From Phytophthora quininea (taxonomy: Eukaryota > Oomycota > Peronosporomycetes > Peronosporales > Peronosporaceae), in contig JAAVTG010000615.1 of NCBI GenBank assembly GCA_011947345.1, positions 1 through 64,000 of the forward strand: a stretch of 64,000 nucleotides of DNA, written 5' to 3'. A model generated the notes under the pieces. The model did not search any database. It was not told where the DNA came from and worked only from the letters and a program-made list of their open reading frames with translations. The position numbers were made by a program, and so were the translations under genes. This document shows positions 1-10,677 of this stretch, one piece after another (the first letter of the stretch is position 1; the number at the start of each line of letters is the position of its first letter).

Positions 1-135
1 TTTGCGTAACTTCGATGGCATTTGCCGGCCCCGTTGTCATAATGGCAAAAGCCAAAATACATTTTCTTCGCATTTCAAATGACATCGCAAGCAGTGAAAA
101 GCCAACTCAATGCGCTCACCTCCCTCTGCGGATAT

Positions 136-1614
136 CTAGAGACACATGTCGAGCATTCCTATCGGTTGTTCTGGCCGAATGTACGGCAGGAGAGACTCCC
201 CGAACGCGTCATATAAGACACTCGTGATTTCGCGTAACGCCGTTCGATCCATCGACTTTGACAGTGAGAAGTAAGTGCCAGATGCATGCTGAGTTCAAAA
301 CACAACGAAAAGTCAATTGTCAACAACTGCCGGGCTTAAAATGCTGACAAATCCTGTCATTTCTTACCACGAGGATGCCTAGACAATTCTGCGCTTCAAG
401 GCGTTCCACAAGGTTCGGGTTTGATGAGGACAGAGCTGGTTCTAGCCGTCGATAATACTTTTCCAGGTTGGGGAAGAGCAAACTCTCCATCACCAGAGGA
501 CCCAAGAACAGCATCCCTGGAGGAATTAAACGATCAGTGCACGCTGTAAAGCACATTTAACAAATGGGACCCACCATGGAGAGCGCCATACTGCGTCGAG
601 AACGGGCAGAGCGGGTCTGTGATTGCCTTGTGGTACGTCTTGGACACACGCGCTTGGATATTGGCGTACTTCTCGCCGTAGCGCGCGCAAATTCGAGCCA
701 CCAACTGCGCCGCGTATTTGCGCAGCGCCCAGTGGTCGTCCGCAGGGTTTTCACAATTGGGTGCCCAGTACACACGTCAAGATGGCCGGAATCAATTGGT
801 GCAGCTACAATCACACAAGACAGACCGATTAGCCCACCAAACATTTTCAGATCCTCCGACGTACGTAAAGCTCGACATGCAGGTTTTGGTTCACCAGCAG
901 ACACCTGCAGGCTCGCATGAGCGAGAAAGTAGCGACAGGTCGTGGTTGCTGTGCTTCACCTCCTCGTAGATGAAGCGCGAGAAGTACGGCAGCAGTTGGT
1001 GGATGCCTGGGTCCTGTGCCAGACTGGCGAAGGCCGCGCGCTGCAGCTCAAAATCGTCGCTCTTGACGGCCTCCGTCACCTTGGTGTAGTAGAGCTGCAT
1101 TTCCTCCGTCAGCACGTGCTTGACCGGCGGCTTGCGGTCCACGTTGTTGACGAAGGCCTCGTCCTTGATGGACGTGTGGCAGGTCGAGTCGTCCTCCACC
1201 GACTCGTTCTCGGGGATCAGCGGTTGGATGCCGTCGACGGCCAGCCAGTGGACATTGAGCACTGGCTGGAGAGGGATCTGGCCCAGCGGGGCGTTCAGCA
1301 GCTCCGTCAGCTCCAGCTCCTCGTCCTCCGGGAAGAAGAGATGCTCCTGGTCGTCGCATTGCTTGTACTTGACTGCCCCAGGGGCCGAGAACCCATACAA
1401 ACTCTCGAGATGTCGAGCCTGCAGCGCCTGGTTGACGTGGCCGGCGTCCAACTGCGGCCGCCGCGAGTGCCGCTGGAACTTGAGCGCGTCCTGCACCACC
1501 TCCCGCACGCGAAGCTCCAGCTCGGGCAGCAGCTCGCACGCACTCGGCGCTCAGGTCGTCCAGCCCCAGGCTCTGCGCCGCCACCTGCAGCGACTCGGGT
1601 CGGAGCAGGCTCAT
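136..1614 (-). CDS. TAF6: TAF6, transcription initiation factor TFIID subunit 6
   Basis: TAF6 pairs with TAF9 through a histone fold in TFIID/SAGA-type complexes and acts in the nucleus in RNA polymerase II initiation. The N-terminus (start ATG at 1614) shows the histone-fold pattern, ending in DALKF and LESLYGF. The middle and HEAT region carry HQLIPAILTC, DDHWALRKYAAQLVARI and the SLLFPNLEKYY block. The C-terminus ends with an ORF stopping at 136-138. Three introns fit well: 864-805, 574-517 and 367-289, all GT-AG. The reading frame is broken near 1540, 915 and 755. The break near 915 is repaired by one more T in a TTT run. The other two need one base removed or two added. Because the introns and the whole conserved protein survive, assembly error is more likely than pseudogenisation. 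Confidence 0.88.
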
Positions 1615-1873
1615 CCTTGAAAGTGGGCAATATTGATAAAGGCGCTATCATTTCAGAACACCAAAAGCAAGCGAAGCTCTGCGAGATGCCGTCGACTCAA
1701 GCCGAAGTCCACGGTCTGCAGTCCGTGCATTGACTCGGCGAATGATGTGAATCCTTGGTCGCCATGGTGGGTTGTGATGGGACTTAATCGATGCAACAGC
1801 ATCAACCGCTTCCTATCGACAATGACAGACCATGCCCACCGCCTTCAGCTCGACCGCCGCCGCCTTCCAACTC

Positions 1874-1888
1874 GCTCACTTTCCAATT
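1874..1888 (+). promoter_or_regulatory. Oomycete Inr-like core promoter
   Basis: GCTCACTTTCCAATT matches the oomycete initiator consensus (YTCANTYYNCAWT) at every position. It lies about 72 nt upstream of the ATG at 1960, the expected position for the transcription start of the secreted Gly/Tyr-rich gene. Confidence 0.6.
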
Positions 1889-1959
1889 CGCGCTGCGCAC
1901 TCGACTGCCAAGCAACGCACCGACTCGCAAGTTCCCTGTCTTCGCTTCGTAACGTCAAG

Positions 1960-2721
1960 ATGCACTCCAAGCTTCTCGTCGTGCTGGGTCTCTGCATCAC
2001 CACCTCGGTCCTGCAGTCGGCTGACGCCAACCCCAACTCGGTTCCGGGAGGCTCGCCTCGCCGCAGCCTTGGTCAGAATGACTATGGTTCGCCGTACAAG
2101 CACAACAAGCACGACCACCAGAACAAGCACCACCACGACAAGTATCCGTCGCACTACCGCCGCCGCCTTGAAGAGGTGAAGGACGCCGCCAAGAAGACCG
2201 AGTCGTCCGACTACGACTACGAACACGGTCATGATGACTACGGTCACAAGGACGACTATGACTATAGCTACGGCGGCTATGACTACAGGAGCTATGGCCA
2301 CAAGGATTGCGACGACTACAAGGGCTACGGCGGCTACGGTGGGTATGACAACTACGGCTATGGCAAGGACTGTGATGACTACTCGTACGGTGGCTATGGC
2401 AAGGACTACTACGGCAAGGACTACTACGGCTATGGCGGTGGCTATGGTGGCTACTACCCGGACTACTACTCGTCCTACGGCTACGGCTACGGCTACTACC
2501 CGGATTACTCGTACGGCGGCTACGGCTACTACCCGGACTACTCGTACGGCGGCTACGGCTACGGCTACCCTCCGTACTTCGGCTACGAATCCGCGTCGTC
2601 GTCGGTGCCGAGTGCTGCCGAAGCAACGCAGTCTGTGACCGAGTCCGCGGAGGTGCCGACTTCGTCTGTGACGGAAGACCAGCAAGTCGGCGGCGAAAGA
2701 GGCCAAGGCGGACAAGCCTAA
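1960..2721 (+). CDS. Secreted glycine/tyrosine-rich protein with RXLR-like motif
   Basis: The ATG at 1960 opens with a hydrophobic signal peptide (residues 1 to about 23, ending near SADAN). The mature part has a short His/Lys/Asp-rich section, then about 110 residues of Gly-Tyr-Asp repeats (GYGGYGGY, YYPDYSYGGYGY types), and a Ser/Thr/Val tail. Residues 35-38 read RSLG, an RXLR-like variant, and a RRRLEE string near residue 70 resembles a dEER motif, so effector-like export is possible. As read, the ORF stops at 2721. A one-base shift near 2675 would give a Lys/Ala-rich tail stopping at 2735-2737, which looks more natural. Gly/Tyr-rich secreted proteins are often wall or extracellular-matrix proteins. 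No enzymatic domain is visible, so function is unknown. Confidence 0.7.
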   Translation: MHSKLLVVLGLCITTSVLQSADANPNSVPGGSPRRSLGQNDYGSPYKHNKHDHQNKHHHDKYPSHYRRRLEEVKDAAKKTESSDYDYEHGHDDYGHKDDYDYSYGGYDYRSYGHKDCDDYKGYGGYGGYDNYGYGKDCDDYSYGGYGKDYYGKDYYGYGGGYGGYYPDYYSSYGYGYGYYPDYSYGGYGYYPDYSYGGYGYGYPPYFGYESASSSVPSAAEATQSVTESAEVPTSSVTEDQQVGGERGQGGQA

Positions 2722-2895
2722 GAGCAAGGCCAAGTGAAAGTGAGGCTGGTCGAGCGGTGCTGTAAGACGTTAGTTGTGTGAACTAACTGCACTCTGTAGC
2801 GTATGGTCCATAGTGATCGAACCAAACAATAAGATCGATGTTATGACTGCCAAAGAGTTCAAGTTGTTAAATATTTTACTCGTTACCATGAAGTT

Positions 2896-5800
2896 CTAGT
2901 TGCTACCGACAGGAGTGCCATCCATTCGACCGATAATGCGTTTGAGTCTTTCGCACGTCTGGTTGTCGAGACCGATATACCGTTCAGGGAAGCCAGCACT
3001 GGGCGGCCGACGACTAATACTGGGGCTTTTGAAGATCCTCAGATCTGTCTTGCGAGCGACGTCGAAGCCTCGAGTTCCGCTCGCGCTTCTTGCATCCATC
3101 CTGGCCGGTTCATTATTGCAGCCGTCCAGCGGATCGACGCTTTTGAACGCTGGGTGGTACGGGCTGTACTCGTCGAAACACTCGGGGGTATCGTTCTCAC
3201 CGCGCTTCCTTCGCTGCTGTAGGAAACAGCAGCCCGCAACTTGGACTGGGACCGGTGGGACGATGACGTTGGTGTCGGTTGCTGCTTTTTACGCTCCATG
3301 GTGCCTGACGAAGCTCTGACCGGCGGCTTGCGTCCATCAATGACCACCGGCGCTGCTTTGGATGCCTGCGTCTTCGGTTCCCATAAAGCTTTAGACCTGT
3401 CGACCGACAGTTTGGATACTGCCACGCGATCCTCTGAAGGTGTTGACAACAATTTGCTTGCTTCACCGAAGGTCATTGTTTCGGTCTGTGTCTCTTGTCG
3501 ATCAGGATTCCACCCTTTGTACGTTGTCATGGATATCTGCAGCTCGTCAAGTGGGAAATGAGACTCGGCATCGGCATGCTGTCGTCGCTCGTAAGTCATG
3601 GTATTGCTCTCTTCTTGCGCCGACGGCGGTTCGGTACCATTTTGCTCAGGGTGATCGTTGAGAAGAGATTGCTCAGATTTCTTATGGCATTCCTCCACCG
3701 CGTCAATGAAAGGCGGCAATTGGCCGTGATCATGGAAATATCTCGAGACAAGTTCGTCGATCACTCGCTTGTATCGCTCGACGCAGGAAAAAGTGAGGTG
3801 GAGCTGTAGTCTGACAGCACCACCACATACCTTCGACACTACTCTTCCTCGAGGAATTGAGCCTGTCGATTCCGATGGGACGGTGAGTCCCAGCGAAAAC
3901 CACTCCACGATACGTCGCTGGTGCAGCAGAGTGTGCAGCGGGATTCGCGTTTCCCCGACAACTTGTTCACGACCAAGTCGGCGGTCGTTCAATACGCGCA
4001 CGTGGAGGTAGCCGTTCAGGGACAAGATCGGCGAGAACTCGAATTCTTCATCCCAGACTGGATAAATGCTTTTCTTCTTGGTCTGGCTGCGGTGCACTCG
4101 CCCGATCGTCGAGCTGTTGTTTTGCTGTGGAGACAGAGCGTGGGGAGGATACACGACTTCCAAACTAACGTAGGGATCCAAGTTCTTCGTGCGTAGATGT
4201 GTGGTGGGTAGATCACGGGCTGACATTAGTGTAATTTTCAGCGAACTGCGGTTCTTCCCCAACTGATCCAACTCAACCTTGGAGAGGGGTCGACCTTGTA
4301 CTGCGTCTCGGCAGCACTCAAACGCTCACACATTTTCAATATCCGCTGGGCTCCAGTTGATCGAGCCGCCAGCTTCGGGTTTGCTACAGCGTCTTCTTCG
4401 CTGCAGCTGTTCACAAATGCGGCCACGCGGTCCTTCATCATCACAAATTTTCGTGCGTAGTAGGTCTCCACGCTAGCGAATTCGTCAAACTGCTTCCAAG
4501 CAGCTTCGTCCGAAGTTGGCGACTCTGTCGACGCAGCCGCATCTGTAGCAGTCTGAGCGTTGTTGTTTTGCTCTGAGTTCTGTGCCTGGCCGCTACCAAC
4601 TTTGGCTCCATTGGGTGCTAGTTTCAAACGAGTTTCCAAAGCAGCAGCGATCGCTTCGTGGAGACCTTTCGATACCCGTCAACGGAAGTCGCTTCGCCAG
4701 AGCTTCCTACTGACGTAGCGAGCTGCTGGGATATCTTCTCATAGATGTCCGCTTTGAGTTTTTCAAACTTGTCCGTGCCCAGCAGCTCCTTGAATTGAAG
4801 GTTGATCGGAGCCAAACCGCTATCGCTTGTTGCTGCAGCTTCCATCAGTTGGGAAACGTGTTCGCTAGCGAGCTTCAAGGAGATACCAGGAAGTTGAGCG
4901 CCTTCATTGAAACTTGGATGATTCACGATGCCAGTAAACACATCTCCATCCGTGGCACCAGTCTCCTTCTTACGTTGGGACTGCAAAAATCCATGGTTGA
5001 CGCACGTTCCCGCTGAAACAGCGGGCTGAGTGCCGACGATTCGTTTAACCGACTGATATGATCAAGTTCTGCCTCGACTTCTTTGAGCTCATCGAGCAGC
5101 GACGCAATTCGTCTTTCCTTCAGTTGGATGCGATCGGAAACTTCTCGATGCCGTGTCCGGAGTTCATCCACCATTTGTCTGCTCTTTGCAAGCGACAGAC
5201 CCTGTTTGGAACTCACTTTAGCTCCTCCCCGTTCTCTTCACCCCCATCAGGTCCAAACCCAAAGGGATCACCGTTGTTGCCACTGTCACCGCGTAGTTGC
5301 GCCATGAGGTGGATCATTTGCATGTGGATCTCCTCCTTCTCAACAATCACCAGCTGCAGCTTGTGCGTAAGCGCGAAGATCTCCTTGTCAAATGGAACAT
5401 CGGACCGTGTCGATAACTCCATAGGGCTAAACTTCTTAGTAATTCCTCCCGAGGTATTCAAATCAGCCTGCAGGACGCGTTTCGTCATGCAAACCATCGT
5501 AGTTTCAATTTCTTTTTCCTTGTCCTCAGCAAACCGCAGTTTGTTGCGCAGAATTTCCAGTCGTCCGCGATTCGTTTCTTCTTCTCGTCGCTTCTTGCTG
5601 CTGATGGTTCGGGGCGAACCAGATGACGAGAAAGAGAACTGAATGGCACTGGGGTCGCCATCGATGCACGCCTGAATGTTCACGCTCAATCGGTCGATCT
5701 GGTCTTCGTACTGCGCACTCTCCTGCTTGAGCACGTGCAAGATGTGCTCCTCGTTGCGAATCTCCGTCAGAAGCGATTGCTTGCAAGATTGCAAGGACTG

Positions 5801-7873
5801 AATCTGTCGGGCGAGAACTTCTTTATCCACAAATGGTGCTAGTGGAGACACTTCAAGCTTAGGTTGACGAGGTTTGCTCGGCGATGGAGCAGGTTTGGGC
5901 GGCGACGGCGGTGGTGTTAACTTCTGCAGCTCCTTTTGCCTGCGAAACCATTCTCGTAAGCGGGACGGAGACGAAGCAGGAGAAGGCGGCAGCGAATGAC
6001 TACCCGAGGTCAACGCATGAGTTGCCGGCACTCAAATTACTGGCAGAAGAGGACCGAAGCTGCAATGCTGAGACGTTCACATCCTCGTAGGCAGGACACG
6101 CCGCATCATCTTCAAATGTCGGAAAGCGCTCCGCTCGACCGGCATTGAGTCCATACGTAGAGTCTTCTTTGATAGCAAACTTCATGGGAGTCGCTGTTGG
6201 GGACATCATTTCTGCAGTGACATCAACCTTCTGGTCGAGATCCGCTAATGCGCGACGTATCTGCTCGATGTTTTGTGCTCGGTCGTGTTGTTTCTTGGGC
6301 GAGATCAACGGAGCTCTCGGTTGAGGCGCTACAGGGGATAAAATCTCTGCTGTCTTCATCTCGTCCGGAACCGGAACTTTGGAGACTGTCGTGTCCTTTT
6401 CACATGACTTGCTCGTCACCTCGTTTTCTTGGGCCGGTTCCTCGCTTGACACCGAAGTGATTAACGGTGTTGGAATTACTCTCAGTGGGGAGCATGATGC
6501 ATCGACTAGCATTTTGCCTTTGTTGCGCTTGAACAACGCGTCTTTAGGCGACTTCGCGTGGGGAGGTGTCATGGGCGACGTTGCTTGGTGTGCCAGCTCG
6601 TACGGACTTCCTGCTTCACTTGCATTGTCGCCACTCAAGATATTGTGAGTGTCACGATGTGAGAACGAGCCTCGTCGCTTTTCGACGCTCCGCTCAGGTG
6701 ACTGAATGCGAGGAGCCGATCGAGGCCGCTGTACTGTCGCGCTGTTGCTCGTTCGAGACGCAATCGTCATGGCAATCTGCTCGGCATTGCAAAGCTTGTC
6801 TGGGGACATTGAAATGGAGCGTCGGCGGTCGAGATTGAGCATCGCCACTTCTTGCTGCAGCTGCAGCAATTGCTCTGTGGCTGTTGACCACGCGCGCGAT
6901 TTATTCTGAAGCAGCTTGGATTTGACTTGGAGCTCGCCTTTCAGTCGGAGGTTCTCCGCTTCTAACGCGCTTTGGGCCTGCAGCAGTCGGTTCTGTTCGT
7001 GTTCGTGAGCACGATCCGCTTCACGAAGACACGCGTCCTGGGAGAACATGGCTGCTCCAAACCGCTTGGCAGCTCGATCGCGAGCGGTGGTCGAAATCTG
7101 CACGTCGTCTAGATACTCTAGCGACCTCAATTTGCAGACCACGTAGTCTTTGTACGTGGGTAGACGGCAGAACGGGTTGGCTGCGAGGTTGCATCGGAGC
7201 AGGTTGGCAAGTGGCGCCAGCACGTCCACCTCCTTCAACGTGCCTAAATTGTTTCCCGAGAGATTGAGCACTTCCAGTTGTGTTAGCCCCGAAAATCCCT
7301 TGGGCAAATGGACGATGAAGTTGCCCGAGATATCCAAGTGCGTTAATCCTTGGAGGGTGAAAAGAGGAGCCCCAAAATCTTCAAATTGTTGCGCGCCAGT
7401 GTCAACGTCTGCATCTGAGGGAATAATTGCAACCCGTCCAGCTTTTCAATGGCGTTGCCCGTTGCATCCAACTGCACCAGACTTGTCAGCTCCGAGAGCG
7501 CACGTAAATTCTTCAATGGTCTGCGGGGTTTCCTGGTGCTTGTACTGAGATCCAATTGCTGCACCTCGGAAGCAATTTGACCCAACGTAGCACACGCCTG
7601 CGCTACCGTTCCCCTGTCAACCGTCAGCGAAGACGGAGTTGAATTGGTGGGGAATCCGTCCATGGAGCTTCTGGAGCCTACAGACCTGGTTGGAATCTCG
7701 ATTGATGGTGGGACGGAGGCTGCCGAGCTGCCATTGCTGACTCGGTCGTCGTCGTCGTAGGTGGCTTCGCTGCAGCAGGACACGTCGTCTTCTAACGGCG
7801 ACGGGACCGTGATAGTAATTGGGGACGGGAAGTCCGTGGACTCGTCGTTCGTCTCCGTTTGGGAGTCGTCCAT
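2896..7873 (-). CDS. Large LRR / coiled-coil / C2-domain protein, frame broken by indels
   Basis: Six open stretches on the minus strand join into one protein of roughly 1,650 residues. The order is a Ser-rich N-terminus, about four to five leucine-rich repeats (7,500-7,150), a coiled coil (7,050-6,850), a long Ser/Pro-rich linker, more coiled coil (5,900-5,050), and a C2 domain (4,250-3,900: SLKITLMSARDLP, LDPYVSLEV, VWDEEFEF). Of the five joins, four (near 7360, 4985, 4665 and 4285) are repaired by adding one base to a G, T, G or C run. The join near 5212 is probably repaired the same way, in an A run. The join near 6020 is not clearly a homopolymer. I chose the ATG at 7873, the first Met before acidic, low-complexity sequence. 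The last frame ends at 3039 or, after another shift, at 2896. The architecture suggests a membrane- or cilium/centrosome-associated scaffold. I do not recognise a named family. Confidence 0.65.
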
Positions 7874-8126
7874 CGCTAGTTGGCGGAGGTCGAACAGGAA
7901 CTGAGTCAACTGCTTCAGGACGGCATGGCAGGAGCTGCTAAAAGGTCTTGGTGACAAGCATGGAGATAAATAAAGCGAAAGAACAAATAGCTTTACATGC
8001 CCTTCGTATCGTATCCAGGGGCACTGGCTGCGTCGGAAACGGACGTTAGGTAGTAGAAGCTTCGATCGCGCCCCTCGGCACAGTGAGCAAGGCGACGGGG
8101 TCAGTAAAACCAGACGTGTACACTGG

Positions 8127-9305
8127 ATGGAATCTATCTATGCTCGCGAACAGGGGAGCGAGAAGGCCGCTGCAGAGAACCAAGCCATGGCAAGTCAGGG
8201 AGCCCCAGAACAAGAGACCGGATCGCTGCCGAGTCTAATGGAGACGCCCGCCAAAACAACCGACTCGACGGATACGACGACTGCAAACCCAACTGACGAC
8301 GCCTTCGGGTTCGCCTTCGCCTCGCTGCCCAAAGAACCTGCGGAAGACTCTCCGCAGCAGATCGACGAGCAGTGGAAGAGTGGCGTCGCAGATCCAACTC
8401 CAGCCACGAAGACGGAGGAAGGACCTGGAGACGCAGTGTCCGTCAAAACTGAAGACCAGACCACGACGAATGCCCAAGAGACTACTGCAACGACTGCAGC
8501 TCCCACTACACTGAAGACGGAGCAGAATAAAGCTCCTGCTCCTCGCAAGTCCAAGCCGGCGATCACCATCAACACGGGGTCGCACTCAACCAACGTCGGC
8601 TCTAAACGACCACCGCCGACTCCAGTATCGCCCCCGACCTTCTCCTGGAACGACATTTTGCGGGTGCAGAACCTCATTGAGCGGTGTCTTCAGCAGTATC
8701 TGACCAAGGTACGATGAGGAGTTGTTTTGTGAGAATTTTGGGAGGACTGACTTGTAGTTGCTTTTGTACAGAACGAGATTTTGTTGACGTTGAAGCAACA
8801 AGCTAATGTGGAGCCAGCGTTTTCGAACGTTGTGTGGCAAAAGCTCGAGGAACAGAACCCAACGTTCTTCCGTGCCTACAGCTTGCAACTCCAGCTCAAG
8901 GAGCAGATCATCGCGTTCAACTACTTGGTACGGAAGAATGCGCACGATACTTTATCGTTCAAGACTAATGTTTATCTCTTTGGGCAGGTTGGGCAGCAAA
9001 AGGAGATGGCGATCAAAGGCGGCAAGCGTCTTCTCGGCATCAACCGCGGATCGGCTGCCAGAGTATCAACCTCATGTTCATTGTCAACAACTCCGACAAC
9101 TACGACGCTGCCTCCCATCAGCATGGACGCACGTACATTCTTACGTACGCCGATTTGTTCAGTCAAGAAGCAACGGACACCCGCGGGCAGGCAGCACATG
9201 AACACGTACCAGTTGAGTGGGAACTCGTCCACGTTTCCTCCGTCGCCGTTGCCGCTACCGTCGCCCATCAAGACGGACCTAGACACCCACGCCTTCTTCA
9301 CGTGA
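8127..9305 (+). CDS. TIGR01589-domain protein (plant-type uncharacterised family)
   Basis: There are three exons: 8127-8708, 8772-8927 and 8988-9305. Both introns are GT-AG (63 and 60 nt). The protein is about 351 aa. Residues 1-175 are Thr/Pro/Glu-rich and low complexity. Residues 178-250 form the conserved core: VQNLIERCLQQYLTK, then a helix with VWQKLEEQNPTFFRAY, then IIAFNYLVGQQ. This is the pattern of the Arabidopsis A_thal_3526 family (TIGR01589), described as plant-specific when named. The tail is Ser/Pro-rich. Exon 3 could also be read in another frame after about 9060, so the last 80 residues are less certain. Molecular function is unknown; a Gln/Thr-rich tail around a short helical domain would suit a nuclear regulator, but this is inference. 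Confidence 0.75.
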
Positions 9306-9369
9306 GCTCGACTGGCAGCTTTGAGACATCAAGTAGGCAAATAGTGGTGTATTACGCACGCAATGCTAG

Positions 9370-10395
9370 TTAGTCTTCACTTTCGTCTTCCTCGGTCACC
9401 TTCGCCATGGCCACTTTCTGCTCTAGCTCCAACGTCTGTGCCGGGAGTTGATTGCCGGACAGTGTGAGACGACGCAGATTGGGGGCGTTGTCGAGCGGAT
9501 TGAACGGCAGCTCGGTGATCTTGTTGTTGGCCAGCAGTAAGTGCTTGAGTTTTGGTAGTGCACCGATGCGTTTGGCCACCTTCGCGAGGCAATTGTCTTC
9601 CACGTTGAGCACCTCCAGCTCGGTGCACCGACCCAGCGACGAGTGCAGCTTGGTCAGGGAATTGTTCTGCAGGTATACCTTGCGAAGCGATTGCAGACCT
9701 TCAAGGTGTTTGGGCAGCTTCGTCAACTGGTTGCGTTCGGCATGTAGAATCTCCAGTCGCGATAGCTTGATGAACGAGTTGGGCAGCGTTGTGAGTTTGT
9801 TGCCGAGAATATCGAGCTCTTTGAGGTTCGTGAGCAGTCCAAACTCCTCGGGGAGCAATTCAAGCCCGTTGTCGTCCAGATAGAGCTCTTCCAGCAACGA
9901 CAGTTGGCACATACTCACTGGAAAGGTCTGCATTAGATTGCGATGCAGACACAGCCCGACAAGACTCCTGGATAGCTGCGCAATCTCTTCAGGGATGCCT
10001 TCGGTCGTGAGCTTGTTGTCTTCCAAGTACAAGCTTTCCAGCTTGGAGAGCTCGCCTATTCCCGTCGGAAGTGCCGTAAGTTGGTTGTCACGCACGTAAA
10101 GCTCTGTAAGCTGCCCCCATGCAGCCGTCGAAGCAGCATCATTTCCGAAAGTGTCTGGCAGCTTGGTCAACCCGTTCTTCTCCAGTGCCAACGTCTTGAG
10201 GTTGGGCGGTAGGGCGAGCACCAAGTCCGCCGGTAGCTCCGTCAATCCCTTCTCTGAGAGGTCGAGCTCCTCGAGATCGGCAAACTCTTCGGCCGTCTCG
10301 ACAGGGTCGTCCAAATCGATTTCGAACTTCTCCACCACCGCCAGGAACGTCTCCAAGCGAGAGTCTCCGTCGGCACTGGTTCCGTCGTCACTCAT
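9370..10395 (-). CDS. Leucine-rich repeat protein
   Basis: An uninterrupted 341-aa ORF. I chose the ATG at 10395; sequence upstream in frame has no ATG. About eleven LRRs of 22-24 residues run from residue 40 to 320 (pattern LxxLxLxxNxLTxLPxxxxxL), in the style of SHOC2/Ras-suppressor-like intracellular LRR proteins. The protein ends in an acidic tail (EEDESED). There is no signal peptide or membrane segment, so it is probably a cytoplasmic protein-interaction scaffold; the partner is not evident. It lies tail-to-tail with the TIGR01589 gene, 65 bp apart. No frameshift is present, in contrast to its neighbours. Confidence 0.85.
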   Translation of the reverse strand: MSDDGTSADGDSRLETFLAVVEKFEIDLDDPVETAEEFADLEELDLSEKGLTELPADLVLALPPNLKTLALEKNGLTKLPDTFGNDAASTAAWGQLTELYVRDNQLTALPTGIGELSKLESLYLEDNKLTTEGIPEEIAQLSRSLVGLCLHRNLMQTFPVSMCQLSLLEELYLDDNGLELLPEEFGLLTNLKELDILGNKLTTLPNSFIKLSRLEILHAERNQLTKLPKHLEGLQSLRKVYLQNNSLTKLHSSLGRCTELEVLNVEDNCLAKVAKRIGALPKLKHLLLANNKITELPFNPLDNAPNLRRLTLSGNQLPAQTLELEQKVAMAKVTEEDESED

Positions 10396-10677
10396 GGGGC
10401 CTCGATTGTTCACTTGAGCAGCTAATTGCAGACTCTTTCTTGCTTTCGCCCGATATCCGCGCGATCTGGACCCCTTCGACACAGCATCTCATCCCAAGAC
10501 CCTCAACACCAAAATTGGATACTTTTTCATCTTTGCAGATCGCATTTCTCGTCCGAGTGGTGTGGACAAGAAAAGCTTTCCTGCATTTCCCACGTAAAGA
10601 GAACACCTCTGCTTGGTTTCGTCGAAAAATGATTCATATTCGAGAGTAAATAGGCTAGCCAGAGTCATTCATTTGCT

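Noticed and set aside
136..1614. TAF6 as a pseudogene
   Set aside because: All introns and conserved blocks persist, and the shifts match the indel pattern seen window-wide. Assembly error is more likely.
942..1733. 263-aa plus-strand ORF opposite TAF6
   Set aside because: The minus strand encodes conserved TAF6 across the same bases. The plus ORF is a GC-rich shadow.
1876..2733. Long minus-strand ORFs opposite the Gly/Tyr-rich gene (Val/Ala-rich, 285 aa)
   Set aside because: They are shadows of the codon-biased Gly-Tyr repeat on the plus strand. The plus frame has a signal peptide and an Inr.
8195..8677. Minus-strand Val/Ser-rich ORF opposite the TIGR01589 gene
   Set aside because: It lies opposite the low-complexity N-terminus of a gene with a conserved domain and splice sites.
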